Positions 1 to 8,113 of a DNA stretch of 64,000 nucleotides are shown in pieces. Where the stretch lies: the NCBI GenBank assembly GCA_958295915.1, contig OY282381.1:4424722-4488721 (forward strand), read 5' to 3'. Numbering within the stretch: the stretch's first letter is position 1; each line of letters starts with the position of its first letter. The position numbers and the translations under genes are program-made. The stretch is from an uncultured Caldilineaceae bacterium (GTDB lineage: Bacteria; Chloroflexota; Anaerolineae; Caldilineales; Caldilineaceae). Below the pieces are notes generated by a model that saw only the letters and a list, made by a program, of their open reading frames with translations, did no database searches and was not told where the DNA came from.

Positions 1-35
1 TGAATTATAGTCGATTTTCGCCGGGGTATGGTTGT

Positions 36-80
36 ATTGCGCGCCACTGTATTGCGCGCCACTGTAGGGCGCAGTCGCGC
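36..80. repeat. CTACAGT-loop hairpin repeat, partly tandem
   Basis: The block GCGCGCCACTGT occurs twice in a row (39-50 and 54-65). The second copy completes a hairpin: GCGCC (56-60), loop ACTGTAG (61-67), GGCGC (68-72). This is the reverse complement of the element at 16873, 26387, 27166, 27198 and 41101. It lies in the open frame that leads into the SCO1-like gene. Confidence 0.75.
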
Positions 81-104
81 CCCACTCCTCTCCTGTTCAC
101 ACTG

Positions 105-662
105 TTGCTTCTTTTCGCAGCCTGCAGCCGGCATGAGTTTGCGGGTACAGTGTTCGAAGAGGCCCAGCCAGCGGCGCCGATTCATGGCGAAAATTACAAC
201 GGAGCGCCCTTCGACCTTGCCGACCTGGAAGGCGACGCAGTTCTCCTGTTTTTCGGCTATACATTCTGCCCGGATGTCTGCCCACTGACCCTGATGGAGC
301 TGGCCGCAACCAAACGCGCGCTGGAGGAGGACGCGCCGGGGTTGGCTGCCGATCTTCAGGTTGTCTTCGTCTCCATCGATCCAAAGCGCGACAATCTCGC
401 CCGCTTGAAGCCATACGTCCAGGCCTTTCACCCCCAGTTCTACGGGGTTCGCGTCTCAGCCCAAAAGCTGGAGACGCTCAAACCGGCCTATGGTCTGTAT
501 GCCAGCCCGCAGGAGGGCCAGAACGCATCTGCCGAATTCTATCTCCTTGATCACACCTCTGGCATCTACTTGATCGACCGGGACGGCAACTGGCAGGGGC
601 TTTTCCGCGCGGATGTGACCGCGGAAGAGTTGACCGCAGATCTGAAGGAGCTACTGCGTTAA
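105..662 (+). CDS. SCO1/SenC/PrrC-family copper-binding thioredoxin-fold lipoprotein
   Basis: SCO1-family proteins deliver copper to the CuA site of cytochrome c oxidase or act as thiol-disulfide reductases outside the membrane. The protein shows the family CxxxC copper motif in FCPDVCPLTL (Cys55 and Cys59 from this start) and a distal His near residue 150 in LLDHTSG. The TTG at 105 is the only canonical start inside the window, but it would leave only MLLFAAC as leader. The frame is open back to base 3 and encodes a proper lipoprotein leader (RPTPLLFTLLLLFAAC) just upstream, so the true start is probably at or beyond the window edge. The upstream in-frame stretch contains a palindromic repeat. 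ThpR follows 41 bases later. A link to oxidase assembly fits the CtaG-like gene at 16.9 kb, although they are not adjacent. Confidence 0.85.
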   Translation: MLLFAACSRHEFAGTVFEEAQPAAPIHGENYNGAPFDLADLEGDAVLLFFGYTFCPDVCPLTLMELAATKRALEEDAPGLAADLQVVFVSIDPKRDNLARLKPYVQAFHPQFYGVRVSAQKLETLKPAYGLYASPQEGQNASAEFYLLDHTSGIYLIDRDGNWQGLFRADVTAEELTADLKELLR

Positions 663-703
663 CCGATCTCCAAGCCCCGGGCTTTGGAGGCGCCCGCTGA
701 CCC

Positions 704-1324
704 ATGCGCACATTTGTCGCGATTGAGATTCCCCCCAACCTGAAACAGCGATTGCGAACGGAACAGCAACGTCTGCAAGATCGCCTGGCATCACACAATC
801 TGCCGCCTGCTTTGCGCTGGACAAACACACATAATCTGCACCTCACCCTGCGCTTTTTGGGTGAAACAGAAGACTCCCAGCGCCGGCAGATGCAGATAAG
901 GCTGACCGAAATAGCCGCAGAGCATGAAGCGTTTACGCTCACGCTGTCCCGGATCGGCTGCTTTACCTCATGGGAAAAACTGCGGGTGTTATGGGTTGGA
1001 ATCAGTGGCGAAACAGTGGCGTTAGAGGCTCTCCAGGCGGAGATCGAATCCCTGGCCCGACAGGTAGGTTTCGCGCCGGACAGGAAGCGTTTTTCACCCC
1101 ATATCACTTTGGCCCGCAGCGCGCGTGGCGCGCCGCGCCGCGCACTGCGCGTTGCCGCAGAGCAGTTGCGCCGTGCCACCGAAAAAGAACAAACGGCCCA
1201 GCCTATATTCAACTGGACCGTACGCGAGCTGTGCTATATCCGCAGTGTTTTGGGCAAAGGCAGTTCACAGTACACTACTTTAGCCCGCTTTTCATTGGCT
1301 CCGCATTCGTTGCCATTTCATTAA
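704..1324 (+). CDS. thpR: RNA 2',3'-cyclic phosphodiesterase (2'-5' RNA ligase family)
   Basis: This is a cytoplasmic 2H phosphoesterase of 206 residues, normal for the family. It opens 2',3'-cyclic phosphate ends of RNA. Both catalytic HxTx motifs are visible: HLTL near residue 46 (in HLTLRFLGE) and HITL near residue 132. The ATG at 704 begins directly with the family N-terminus (RTFVAIEIP). It is convergent with the ammonium transporter gene: its TAA at 1322-1324 overlaps the other gene's stop (1321-1323), so no terminator separates them. The substrate in vivo is uncertain, as for the whole family. Confidence 0.9.
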   Translation: MRTFVAIEIPPNLKQRLRTEQQRLQDRLASHNLPPALRWTNTHNLHLTLRFLGETEDSQRRQMQIRLTEIAAEHEAFTLTLSRIGCFTSWEKLRVLWVGISGETVALEALQAEIESLARQVGFAPDRKRFSPHITLARSARGAPRRALRVAAEQLRRATEKEQTAQPIFNWTVRELCYIRSVLGKGSSQYTTLARFSLAPHSLPFH

Positions 1325-2775
1325 ACGCTGGCTTCATCGGCCGACATGGCTTCCTGTAGAATCGGTTCATCCTTCCCCTGTGTTCTTATGCGCTTCGCCA
1401 GATGCTGGTCTCTCTCATCCGCTTCCTGTAGGATCGCCGGATCCTCGCCCCGCATAGCCCGCTCTATGCCGTGAAATAGTATGCCCAGCGGCACGCAGAT
1501 CAGGCTGCCGCTGATGAAGCCCCATAAACTCAGGCCGACGATGCCAATGATCTGCGCCTGAATCTGGCCAGGAAAATCCATCTGAAAGTTCTCCGCAGCC
1601 CACAGACCTGTCACACCCTGGCCGGAGACGCCCAAATAGCTGCCGACGCCTATCTGCTGCCAACCAGCTCCCGCGGCGCCGTCGGCGAAAAGACCCACAC
1701 ACAACAGCCCGATGGCAGCCGGCAATCCACAGGTGGCGACGATCCCGGCGCCGTCGTTCAGGCGGAACACACGGTTGAGCGCAAACGTCATAAACGGCAC
1801 GCTGCCCCCAGCCAGCAAACCGATCAGCAGCGCGCCAAATTGCCCGGGAAATGGCCCCGCGGCCAGTCCGGCAATGACCCCAGCCACCAACCCCCGCGCG
1901 CTCATCCCCGGGTCGCTCGCGCCCGTAACGAACCACGTGTACAAGAGTGGAATCAGCACGCCGCCGACGGCGCAAAGCAGGCCATTGACACTGGTCCGCA
2001 GAGCGGTAGATGGGTTCAGGATCGACTTCTGAACCGGACTTGCCCACACCCATCCCAATACTCCAGCCAAAACAAGCAGCGCGCCCACTACCGCCAGCAT
2101 TGGCAGATGAACGGAAGGCAACGCGGGATCGGTCAAGGTTTGTGGTTTGCGTTGGGGCAGCCACACCAACAATGCAGACAAGGTCAGCGCGGTAGATACG
2201 AGAAAAACACTGCCCGCGCCACCGAAATCGACCAGCCCGTGCCCCAGGCCAAGGTTGTGGCCCAATGCAGCCAACCAGCCGCCGCCCTGCACCCAATTGC
2301 CTGCCAAAGGATAAACAAGGCCGCCAGTCAGCAGCGCGATAATCAGCGTCGCCACTGCGGAGGCTCGCCCCCGCAAAGCCAAAACCGGTAACAACGCAGC
2401 GGTGATCGCCCATGGAACGTGCCCCAGAAAAAGACTCAGCGCGGTGGGAGTCACCGCCGGGCCAGTGAGGAACCAGCCCTCTAACCCAGCCACTATCCAG
2501 CCGGTGCCCCAACCTTCTGGCAGTGGGATCCACCCCCTCACCAGACCCGTCAGACCCGCATGATCTGGATAGAGAAATCCGATGCTGCCGAATTGGAGGG
2601 CAAAACCGACGGCCCAGTAGCCGAGACAAGCCAAACAGAAGGCTGCCAGTCCACCAAGCGCCGCATCCCATGCCCGCTGAGGGCTCAACCCGGATGCGGC
2701 AACCAATATCAAACCCCCCGGCAGGAGGAAGGCAAGACCGCCAGCAATCAGATGCCAAAGATGGGAAACGTCCAT
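1321..2775 (-). CDS. amt: Ammonium transporter (Amt/MEP/Rh family)
   Basis: A polytopic membrane protein of 484 residues with the Amt channel signature. The central GxxxDFGG-like motif is visible (GHGLVDFGGAGS), and hydrophobic helices run along almost the whole length. Amt proteins conduct NH3/NH4+ across the cytoplasmic membrane. I chose the ATG at 2775 (MDVSHLWHLIAGG), which leads straight into the first helix; the frame extends further upstream but that part looks like translated intergenic sequence. The C-terminal cytoplasmic tail is charged and unusually long (about 45 residues, rich in Glu, Arg and Asp). No glnB/glnK gene is adjacent, so nitrogen regulation cannot be read from context. 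Confidence 0.85.
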   Translation of the reverse strand: MDVSHLWHLIAGGLAFLLPGGLILVAASGLSPQRAWDAALGGLAAFCLACLGYWAVGFALQFGSIGFLYPDHAGLTGLVRGWIPLPEGWGTGWIVAGLEGWFLTGPAVTPTALSLFLGHVPWAITAALLPVLALRGRASAVATLIIALLTGGLVYPLAGNWVQGGGWLAALGHNLGLGHGLVDFGGAGSVFLVSTALTLSALLVWLPQRKPQTLTDPALPSVHLPMLAVVGALLVLAGVLGWVWASPVQKSILNPSTALRTSVNGLLCAVGGVLIPLLYTWFVTGASDPGMSARGLVAGVIAGLAAGPFPGQFGALLIGLLAGGSVPFMTFALNRVFRLNDGAGIVATCGLPAAIGLLCVGLFADGAAGAGWQQIGVGSYLGVSGQGVTGLWAAENFQMDFPGQIQAQIIGIVGLSLWGFISGSLICVPLGILFHGIERAMRGEDPAILQEADERDQHLAKRIRTQGKDEPILQEAMSADEASV

Positions 2776-2950
2776 AGGAGTGTTGTCTCTCCGGCTGCCA
2801 ATCAGACTATGATTAAGATGATTCATCATCCCCATCATGTAAATCACAGTCTGTGGAGCAGTTACGGTTCTCTTTGCGCCCAGGCGAAGATCCGATAGCC
2901 TAAGTCGCAGCCAATCATAGCAGAAAAACAGGAGAAAACAAATCCGCGCG

Positions 2951-2980
2951 TTGGTTTTGGATTCTCTTAGGTGATACAAT
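2951..2980 (+). promoter_or_regulatory. Candidate sigma-70 promoter for mltG
   Basis: TTGGTT (2951-2956) and TACAAT (2975-2980) are separated by 18 bases. The -10 box ends just before the first ATG of the mltG frame (2983). Either the transcript is nearly leaderless or translation starts further downstream. Confidence 0.4.
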
Positions 2981-2982
2981 GG

Positions 2983-4326
2983 ATGCCGAACGAAAGGGAA
3001 AATAGGCCCTCTGTGGCCCAACGCGATGGACGCTTTCAATTGTTCAAGGCAGCAAGAACGCACAGGCAACACGATCAACAACCGCGCCTCTTTCGAGCAG
3101 AGACGCATCGAATCCATCAAAAAGAATCCGTCCTCATAAATCTGATACGGATCGGCTTTTTGGGGCTGGTCCTCGTCGTCTTGGGGAACGTCTGGCGTGT
3201 GGCGAACGCGCACCTGACGGAACAGTTTCTGGCCATCGAGCGGCAGTCTGCCGCGCTGATCGATCCGGATGCCGGCGAGGATGCGTTGACACCGGAGAAT
3301 ATTGAAGCCCAGGTGTTGGCCCTGTTTCTGCGCTTGAAGGAGGAGCAACTGCTTATTCCCGCCAGCGCTGATACCCGCCCCCGTCCGTTCACAATCAATC
3401 CCGGCGAGCCGGCCCGTTTCATCGCCGCCCGCTTGACCACAGCTGGCTTCATCCGGGATGCGGACCTATTCAATCTCTACCTGCGGGTGCACCGCCTGGA
3501 CCGGCGCATCGAAGCCGGCAATTTTATGCTGGCAGAATCGATGACCATGCCAGAGATCGCCGCAGTGTTGCAGCAAGCTCGCTTTGAAGAGGCGCGGGTG
3601 ACGATCCCCGAAGGCTTCCGGGCTGAGGAGATCGCCGAACGACTAGCTGAGAATTTCGTGATCGATGCCGAGCGCTTTTTGACGGCTGTACGACAACCCC
3701 ATAGCCTGAGCCTTTTGGCCGAGTACGATTTTCTTCAGAATCTGCCGGACAACGCATCTCTGGAAGGCTATCTCTTTCCCGATACCTACCACTTTCCCGT
3801 CAATGTCAGCACGTCGGAAGTGGTGCTGGCCTCCTTCCTGGACAACTTCGACAAGCGGGTGGGCATGGACGGACTCATTGGAGGGAGTAGCGGCCTGAGC
3901 GGTCGGGATCTCATCACCTTGGCATCGATCGTGGAACGGGAAGCAGTGCAGGAGGATGAACGCCCGCTGATCGCCAGCGTCTATCTCAATCGCCTCAATG
4001 AGAGCTGCCCTGATGTGGGTGGCCGCTACCTGAATGCCGACCCAACCGTGCAGTATGCCAGAGGCGCGACCGGTGACTGGTGGTGGAAACCCCAGTCGAT
4101 TGAAGAGTACCAACAGGTGCAGAGTCTATATAATACCTACCTCAATGAAGGACTTCCGCCCGGCCCCATCTCCAGCCCGGGTCTGCGCGCGATCGAAGCT
4201 ACCAGAAACCCTGCCCAGACAATCTACTGCTTTTTCCTTGCCACCGGCGAAGACGGGCGTCACGTCTTCGCGCAGACGCTGGCGGAGCACGAACAGAACC
4301 TGGAAATTTATGGGTATCAGCCGTAG
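2983..4326 (+). CDS. mltG: Endolytic murein transglycosylase (YceG/MltG family)
   Basis: MltG cleaves nascent peptidoglycan strands and is anchored in the cytoplasmic membrane. The protein has a roughly 50-residue hydrophilic N-terminus, one membrane helix (IRIGFLGLVLVVLGNVW), a LysM-like region, and the YceG catalytic domain. The expected Glu lies in LASIVEREAVQ near residue 316, followed by the conserved ASVYLNRL and the C-terminal PTVQYA and GLPPGPI motifs. The start is uncertain: ATG 2983 is the first in frame, but a promoter-like -10 box touches it. The downstream lipoprotein gene begins at 4310 inside the end of mltG, so the two are translationally coupled. Confidence 0.9.
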   Translation: MPNERENRPSVAQRDGRFQLFKAARTHRQHDQQPRLFRAETHRIHQKESVLINLIRIGFLGLVLVVLGNVWRVANAHLTEQFLAIERQSAALIDPDAGEDALTPENIEAQVLALFLRLKEEQLLIPASADTRPRPFTINPGEPARFIAARLTTAGFIRDADLFNLYLRVHRLDRRIEAGNFMLAESMTMPEIAAVLQQARFEEARVTIPEGFRAEEIAERLAENFVIDAERFLTAVRQPHSLSLLAEYDFLQNLPDNASLEGYLFPDTYHFPVNVSTSEVVLASFLDNFDKRVGMDGLIGGSSGLSGRDLITLASIVEREAVQEDERPLIASVYLNRLNESCPDVGGRYLNADPTVQYARGATGDWWWKPQSIEEYQQVQSLYNTYLNEGLPPGPISSPGLRAIEATRNPAQTIYCFFLATGEDGRHVFAQTLAEHEQNLEIYGYQP

Positions 4327-5281
4327 AACGACAGTGGCCACTGGCCACTGGCTACTAGCCACTGCCGTTCTCATTTCTCTTTCGCTTTCCGCTTGCGTAT
4401 CCACACGGCCAGTTGTGAAGATCGGCCTACTGGCTCCCTTTGAAGGGCTGCATCGTCATAGCGGATACGAAGCTCTAACCGCTATGCGCTCAGCCTTGGC
4501 TGAGCGCCCGCTCCCGGATGTGGAGGTGCTGCCCCTCGCGCTGAACACATCCGCCGACCCAGTGCAAGCCCGCCGCGCTGCCGAGAAACTGCTGCGCGAC
4601 GACAGCGTGGTGGCTGTCATCGGCCCTCTGCAACACCGACAAGCCGCGGCCGTCGCGGATCTCATCGCCGCGGCCAATGCGGATTGGTGGTTACCGACAG
4701 CCCCGGCCTCGGCAGACGAGGCGCAAATGCTGGTGACTGCTCTCGCAGCGCGGATCGCCGGTCAGACCATCCTGCTTGCCGGTCTGGACGCCAGCTGGCC
4801 CCAGCTATCACCAGAAGCCTGGTCAGCGAAAACAGGCAAGGTCGTATTCGTCAGCGACGAACCGCAGGCAGCCGCAGCCGCAGATGGTATACTTTGGCTG
4901 GGCGATGCGCAGACGGGCGCGGCGTTTCTGGCCCGTCTGCGGTCGCAGAATCGCGCCATTCCCTTTTGGACAACAACCATCGGCGGTGATCCGGTCTTTT
5001 CCTGGCTGTTGCTGGAGCAACTGGAAACCGAAGGACTGCCCCTTGGCCCGGTCTACTGGGGCGTCGTGCTGGACGAAAACGTCAGCGGCAGCCAATACAG
5101 CGCGTGGGCCTCGACCCATGTGCCCGCCACGCCCACAGCGTATGCCGCCTATCGGGCCACACAACAGGCCTTAGCGCAGATCGCTGGGAATAGAGTGTTC
5201 TCTGCCAGGCAGGGGCTGGCCATCTTCACTCTTCATGCCGACGGCAGGAGCGTATTGACAGAATACGCCCCTTTCCCATGA
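4310..5281 (+). CDS. Periplasmic-binding-protein-like lipoprotein (type 1 fold)
   Basis: A 323-residue secreted lipoprotein resembling branched-chain amino acid (LivJ-type) binding proteins. After a leader ending in the lipobox LSLSAC come VVKIGLLAPFEG, a stretch with VEVLPLALNTSADPVQARRAAEKLL and VAVIGPLQHRQA, all typical of the first lobe. It is shorter than full LivJ proteins and there is no permease or ATPase next to it, so it may be a sensor or a wall-associated protein rather than part of a transporter. The ATG at 4310 overlaps the end of mltG by 17 bases. The signal peptide is largely encoded by a CAGTGGCCACTG-type repeat (4331-4367), giving TVATGHWLLATA. Confidence 0.6.
   Translation: MGISRRTTVATGHWLLATAVLISLSLSACVSTRPVVKIGLLAPFEGLHRHSGYEALTAMRSALAERPLPDVEVLPLALNTSADPVQARRAAEKLLRDDSVVAVIGPLQHRQAAAVADLIAAANADWWLPTAPASADEAQMLVTALAARIAGQTILLAGLDASWPQLSPEAWSAKTGKVVFVSDEPQAAAAADGILWLGDAQTGAAFLARLRSQNRAIPFWTTTIGGDPVFSWLLLEQLETEGLPLGPVYWGVVLDENVSGSQYSAWASTHVPATPTAYAAYRATQQALAQIAGNRVFSARQGLAIFTLHADGRSVLTEYAPFP
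4331..4367. repeat. CAGTGGCCACTG-type repeat (family B), inside a signal peptide
   Basis: The self-complementary CAGTGGCCACTG is followed by degenerate copies (GGCCACTGG, CTACTAGCCACTG). Related copies occur at 8015-8059 and 20829-20863. Confidence 0.65.
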
Positions 5282-5302
5282 AACGCCCACTATGGATTTG
5301 AC

Positions 5303-5378
5303 CACTGATTCATCTGATCGCCATCATAACCGCAGTTCATCATAAGAATCAAGTGAATCAAGGGTCATAAATCAAGGA
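5303..5378. repeat. Dispersed A/T-rich repeat (family A)
   Basis: The segment begins TGACCACTGATTCAT and contains CAGTTCATCATAAGAATCAA followed by GAATCAAGGGTC. The reverse complement of the same succession is found at 21660-21750. It ends a few bases before the start of the glycosyltransferase gene at 5385. Confidence 0.65.
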
Positions 5379-5384
5379 TCCACA

Positions 5385-6593
5385 ATGCGTCTTCTCATAA
5401 TCTCTTGGGAATACCCTCCTAACATCGTCGGTGGAATTGGTAAACATGTGGCGGAATTCATGCAGGCTTTCGCCGCTTTGGCCGCTGAAAACGATCCGCC
5501 CGTCCATGTGGATCTGTTGACCCCTCACGCCGGCAACGTCCCCGAAATGGAAAAACTGTCAGAGACAGTGACGATTTATCGAGTGGCAACTCCATCGGTC
5601 GATCCCCTGGACCTGTTCAATAGCGTCATCGACAACAACCGTTATCTGGTGACCAAAGCCAAGCATCTGCACAGCCAGTCACCCTATACTCTCATCCACG
5701 TCCACGAATGGTTGACCGCCTCCGCTGGCATTGAACTGAAACATGCCTGGAATGTGCCCCTGATCGTGACCGTTCACGCCACCGAGCGAGGACGGCACCA
5801 TTCTCACCTCCCGAACGTTACCAGCCGCCAGATCAATCAGGTGGAGTGGCAGGCCTGCTACGAAGCCTGGCGGATTATTGTCTGTAGCTCATATATGGCC
5901 GGTGAGCTGAGCAGATATTTCGATGTGCCCCCGGACAAAGTCAGCGTCATTCCCAACGGCGTCGATGTGAGTCCGTTCCATTCCTGTCCGCCGGAACGGG
6001 TGCAGTGCCTGCGGGAAAGGTACGCGCCCAACGGGGAAAAACTGCTGTTTTTCGTCGGGCGCATTACCCCAGAGAAGGGTGTGCAGGCGCTGCTTCAAGC
6101 ACTGCCTCTCTTACGCCAGAAGTATCCCAACGTGCGTTTGCTGATAGCGGGGAAGAACAGCGAACGGATGCAGACGTTGGTAGATGAGCTGCGCATCGGA
6201 GAGATGGTTGAACTACTGGGATTCATCGACGGCGAGACCCGCAACTGCCTGTATAATGGCGTTGATGTGGCTATCTTTCCCAGTCTCTATGAACCGTTCG
6301 GTATCGTTGCGCTCGAGGCAATGGCCGCCGGCTGCAACGTCATTGCCAGTGATGTCGGCGGCCTGAGCGAAGTTGTGCATCACAGGCGAACAGGATTGAC
6401 TCTGTTGGTGAACGATCCCCAAAGTATTGTATGGGCCGTCGATCAATTGTTCTCTGATCCAATCCTGGCGCAAAAGATGAGAGAAGAAGGATTGCGAGAG
6501 GTGACCCGCTCTTACAATTGGCGGGCCATCGCCGCGTGTACCCTGGACACATACCGGACGGTTGTAACACAGCGGCAGAACGTCACCTGGTGA
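5385..6593 (+). CDS. GT-B glycosyltransferase (family 4/5, glycogen-synthase-like)
   Basis: A cytoplasmic glycosyltransferase of 402 residues. The N-terminal lobe has the nucleotide-sugar loop PNIVGGIGKHV near residues 13-23 and HVHEWLTA near residue 108. The C-terminal lobe has VIPNGVDVSPF, FFVGRITPEKGVQ and the donor-binding E-x7-E motif in YEPFGIVALEAMAAG. It could be a glycogen/maltodextrin synthase or an envelope glycosyltransferase; the sequence alone does not decide. The ATG at 5385 follows a dispersed repeat. Its TGA (6591-6593) overlaps the end of the convergent nucleoside phosphorylase gene by 11 bases. Confidence 0.85.
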   Translation: MRLLIISWEYPPNIVGGIGKHVAEFMQAFAALAAENDPPVHVDLLTPHAGNVPEMEKLSETVTIYRVATPSVDPLDLFNSVIDNNRYLVTKAKHLHSQSPYTLIHVHEWLTASAGIELKHAWNVPLIVTVHATERGRHHSHLPNVTSRQINQVEWQACYEAWRIIVCSSYMAGELSRYFDVPPDKVSVIPNGVDVSPFHSCPPERVQCLRERYAPNGEKLLFFVGRITPEKGVQALLQALPLLRQKYPNVRLLIAGKNSERMQTLVDELRIGEMVELLGFIDGETRNCLYNGVDVAIFPSLYEPFGIVALEAMAAGCNVIASDVGGLSEVVHHRRTGLTLLVNDPQSIVWAVDQLFSDPILAQKMREEGLREVTRSYNWRAIAACTLDTYRTVVTQRQNVTW

Positions 6594-7950
6594 CGCGCTC
6601 CAAAATGACCGGCGAGAAAGAGCAACTGCTCTCTGACACAGAGATCGGTTCTTCTGCGAAGGTGTAGGCGTCCCGTATGCGAGAAGCAACGAATTGGGCA
6701 ACAGGTGTATCAGTCGCGTGGATCGTGCAGAGGGAGTCGCCGGTTTGAATTTGCGCGCCCACTTTGGCCGCAAGGACAACGCCCACCCGCCGATCGATAG
6801 CGTCGCCTTTTTTCTGCCTGCCGCCACCCAGCGCCACAACCGACAGACCGATCTCGCGAGCGTCCACTGCGCTGACGAAACCGTCTCGCTCCGCCGCTAG
6901 ATCGAGCGCGACAGGCGCGGCGGGCAGGCGCTCTGGATCGATAACGAAGGCCGCATGACCGCCCTGGGCCGCCACAAATTCGGCGAATTTGGCAAAGGCA
7001 GCGCCGGAATCGATCGCAGTCCGCACCCTAAGCCTGGCCGTGTCAGCCGCGACCTCGTATCCCGCTGATTCCCGTTTCTTCCGAAGTTGCGGATCGCCCA
7101 GCAGCAACATCTCCGCTGCCACCGCCTGCGTCAGCTCCTGGAAGTCTTGCGGCCCGTTGCCGTGTAGTGTGTCAATGGCTTCCCGCACCTCCAAGATGTT
7201 GCCCACCGCCCGCCCCAAGGGCTGCTCCATTGCAGTGATCAGCGCCGTCACCCGACGACCTGCGCCGCTGCCGATAGACACCATCAACTGGGCCAGTTCT
7301 CTGGCCTGCTGCAGAGATTCCATAAAGGCGCCTCGTCCACACTTTACGTCCAGAACGATCGCGTCAGCGCCGGCAGCCAGCTTTTTGCTCATAATGCTGC
7401 TGGCAATGAGAGGCAAGCTGGGCACAGTGCCGGTCACATCTCTTAACGCATAAAGCAGTTGGTCCGCGGGAGCCAGCCTGGTCGTTTGGGCCGCCACCAC
7501 CAAACCTACCACCCGCAGTTGATGCCGGAACTGCTCTGCGCTCAGTTGCGCCTGCCAACCGGGAATGCCTTCCAACTTGTCGATGGTGCCACCAGAAAAA
7601 CTCAGGCCTCGCCCGCTCATTTTGCCTACGGACAGACCACAGGCGGCAACAATCGGCCCGACGGTCAACGTGGTCTTGTCGCCGACGCCACCGCTGGAGT
7701 GTTTGTCCACAATCAGCTCGGATCGCGCCACATCCCGTAGATCCAGCATCTCTCCGCTGGCGGCCATGGCCAGAGTGAGCGCGGTAGACTCTGCCGCTGT
7801 CATCCCTTGAAAATAGACGGCCATCGCCCAGGCGGCGATCTGATAATCAGGGATTGCGCCCTTTACGATCCCCTCTATCAGAAATTGTAACTCGGCGTCA
7901 GTGTGTTCGCCGCCATCCCGTTTTTTTGTAATCAGATCGACAACGTTCAT
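6583..7950 (-). CDS. pdp: Pyrimidine-nucleoside/thymidine phosphorylase
   Basis: This enzyme splits thymidine, uridine or related nucleosides with phosphate to give the base and (deoxy)ribose-1-phosphate. The 455-residue protein has the family order: N-terminal helical domain (VVDLITKKRDG), phosphate-binding KHSSGGVGDKTT, the signature SGRGLSFSGGTIDKLE with a Ser in the usual Thr position, and the C-terminal alpha/beta domain ending near GAQIQTGD. The ATG at 7950 gives the usual N-terminus. It may act with the BMP-family ABC transporter at 51-57 kb in nucleoside salvage, though the loci are far apart. The region directly upstream is filled with repeats (7972-8059). Confidence 0.92.
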   Translation of the reverse strand: MNVVDLITKKRDGGEHTDAELQFLIEGIVKGAIPDYQIAAWAMAVYFQGMTAAESTALTLAMAASGEMLDLRDVARSELIVDKHSSGGVGDKTTLTVGPIVAACGLSVGKMSGRGLSFSGGTIDKLEGIPGWQAQLSAEQFRHQLRVVGLVVAAQTTRLAPADQLLYALRDVTGTVPSLPLIASSIMSKKLAAGADAIVLDVKCGRGAFMESLQQARELAQLMVSIGSGAGRRVTALITAMEQPLGRAVGNILEVREAIDTLHGNGPQDFQELTQAVAAEMLLLGDPQLRKKRESAGYEVAADTARLRVRTAIDSGAAFAKFAEFVAAQGGHAAFVIDPERLPAAPVALDLAAERDGFVSAVDAREIGLSVVALGGGRQKKGDAIDRRVGVVLAAKVGAQIQTGDSLCTIHATDTPVAQFVASRIRDAYTFAEEPISVSESSCSFSPVILERVTR

Positions 7951-7971
7951 TTCAGTAGAGTCGGTGTCTTG

Positions 7972-8059
7972 TGCCTGCCCTCTTGGGCAGGGCGCAGGTC
8001 GGTGGTACACTGATCAGTGGCCAGTGGGGCTACTGGCAACAGGCCACTAGCCACTGGCG
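7972..8059. repeat. Composite repeat: GCCTGCCC hairpin plus family B
   Basis: TGCCTGCCCTCTTGGGCAGG forms a short hairpin (about 7975-7995). The string TTGTGCCTGCCC recurs at 57383, again at a gene junction. It is followed by a family B block, CAGTGGCCAGTGG through GCCACTAGCCACTGG (8015-8059). The block separates the divergent pdp and trmFO genes. Confidence 0.6.
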
Positions 8060-8113
8060 TTTAGCCGCTGATGCAGCGGCAACATCCTTTTCATTATCGA
8101 TCCAGAGCAACGA

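Noticed and set aside
970..1359. Alternative frame within thpR
   Set aside because: It overlaps a well-supported gene and translates to low-complexity Arg/Pro sequence.
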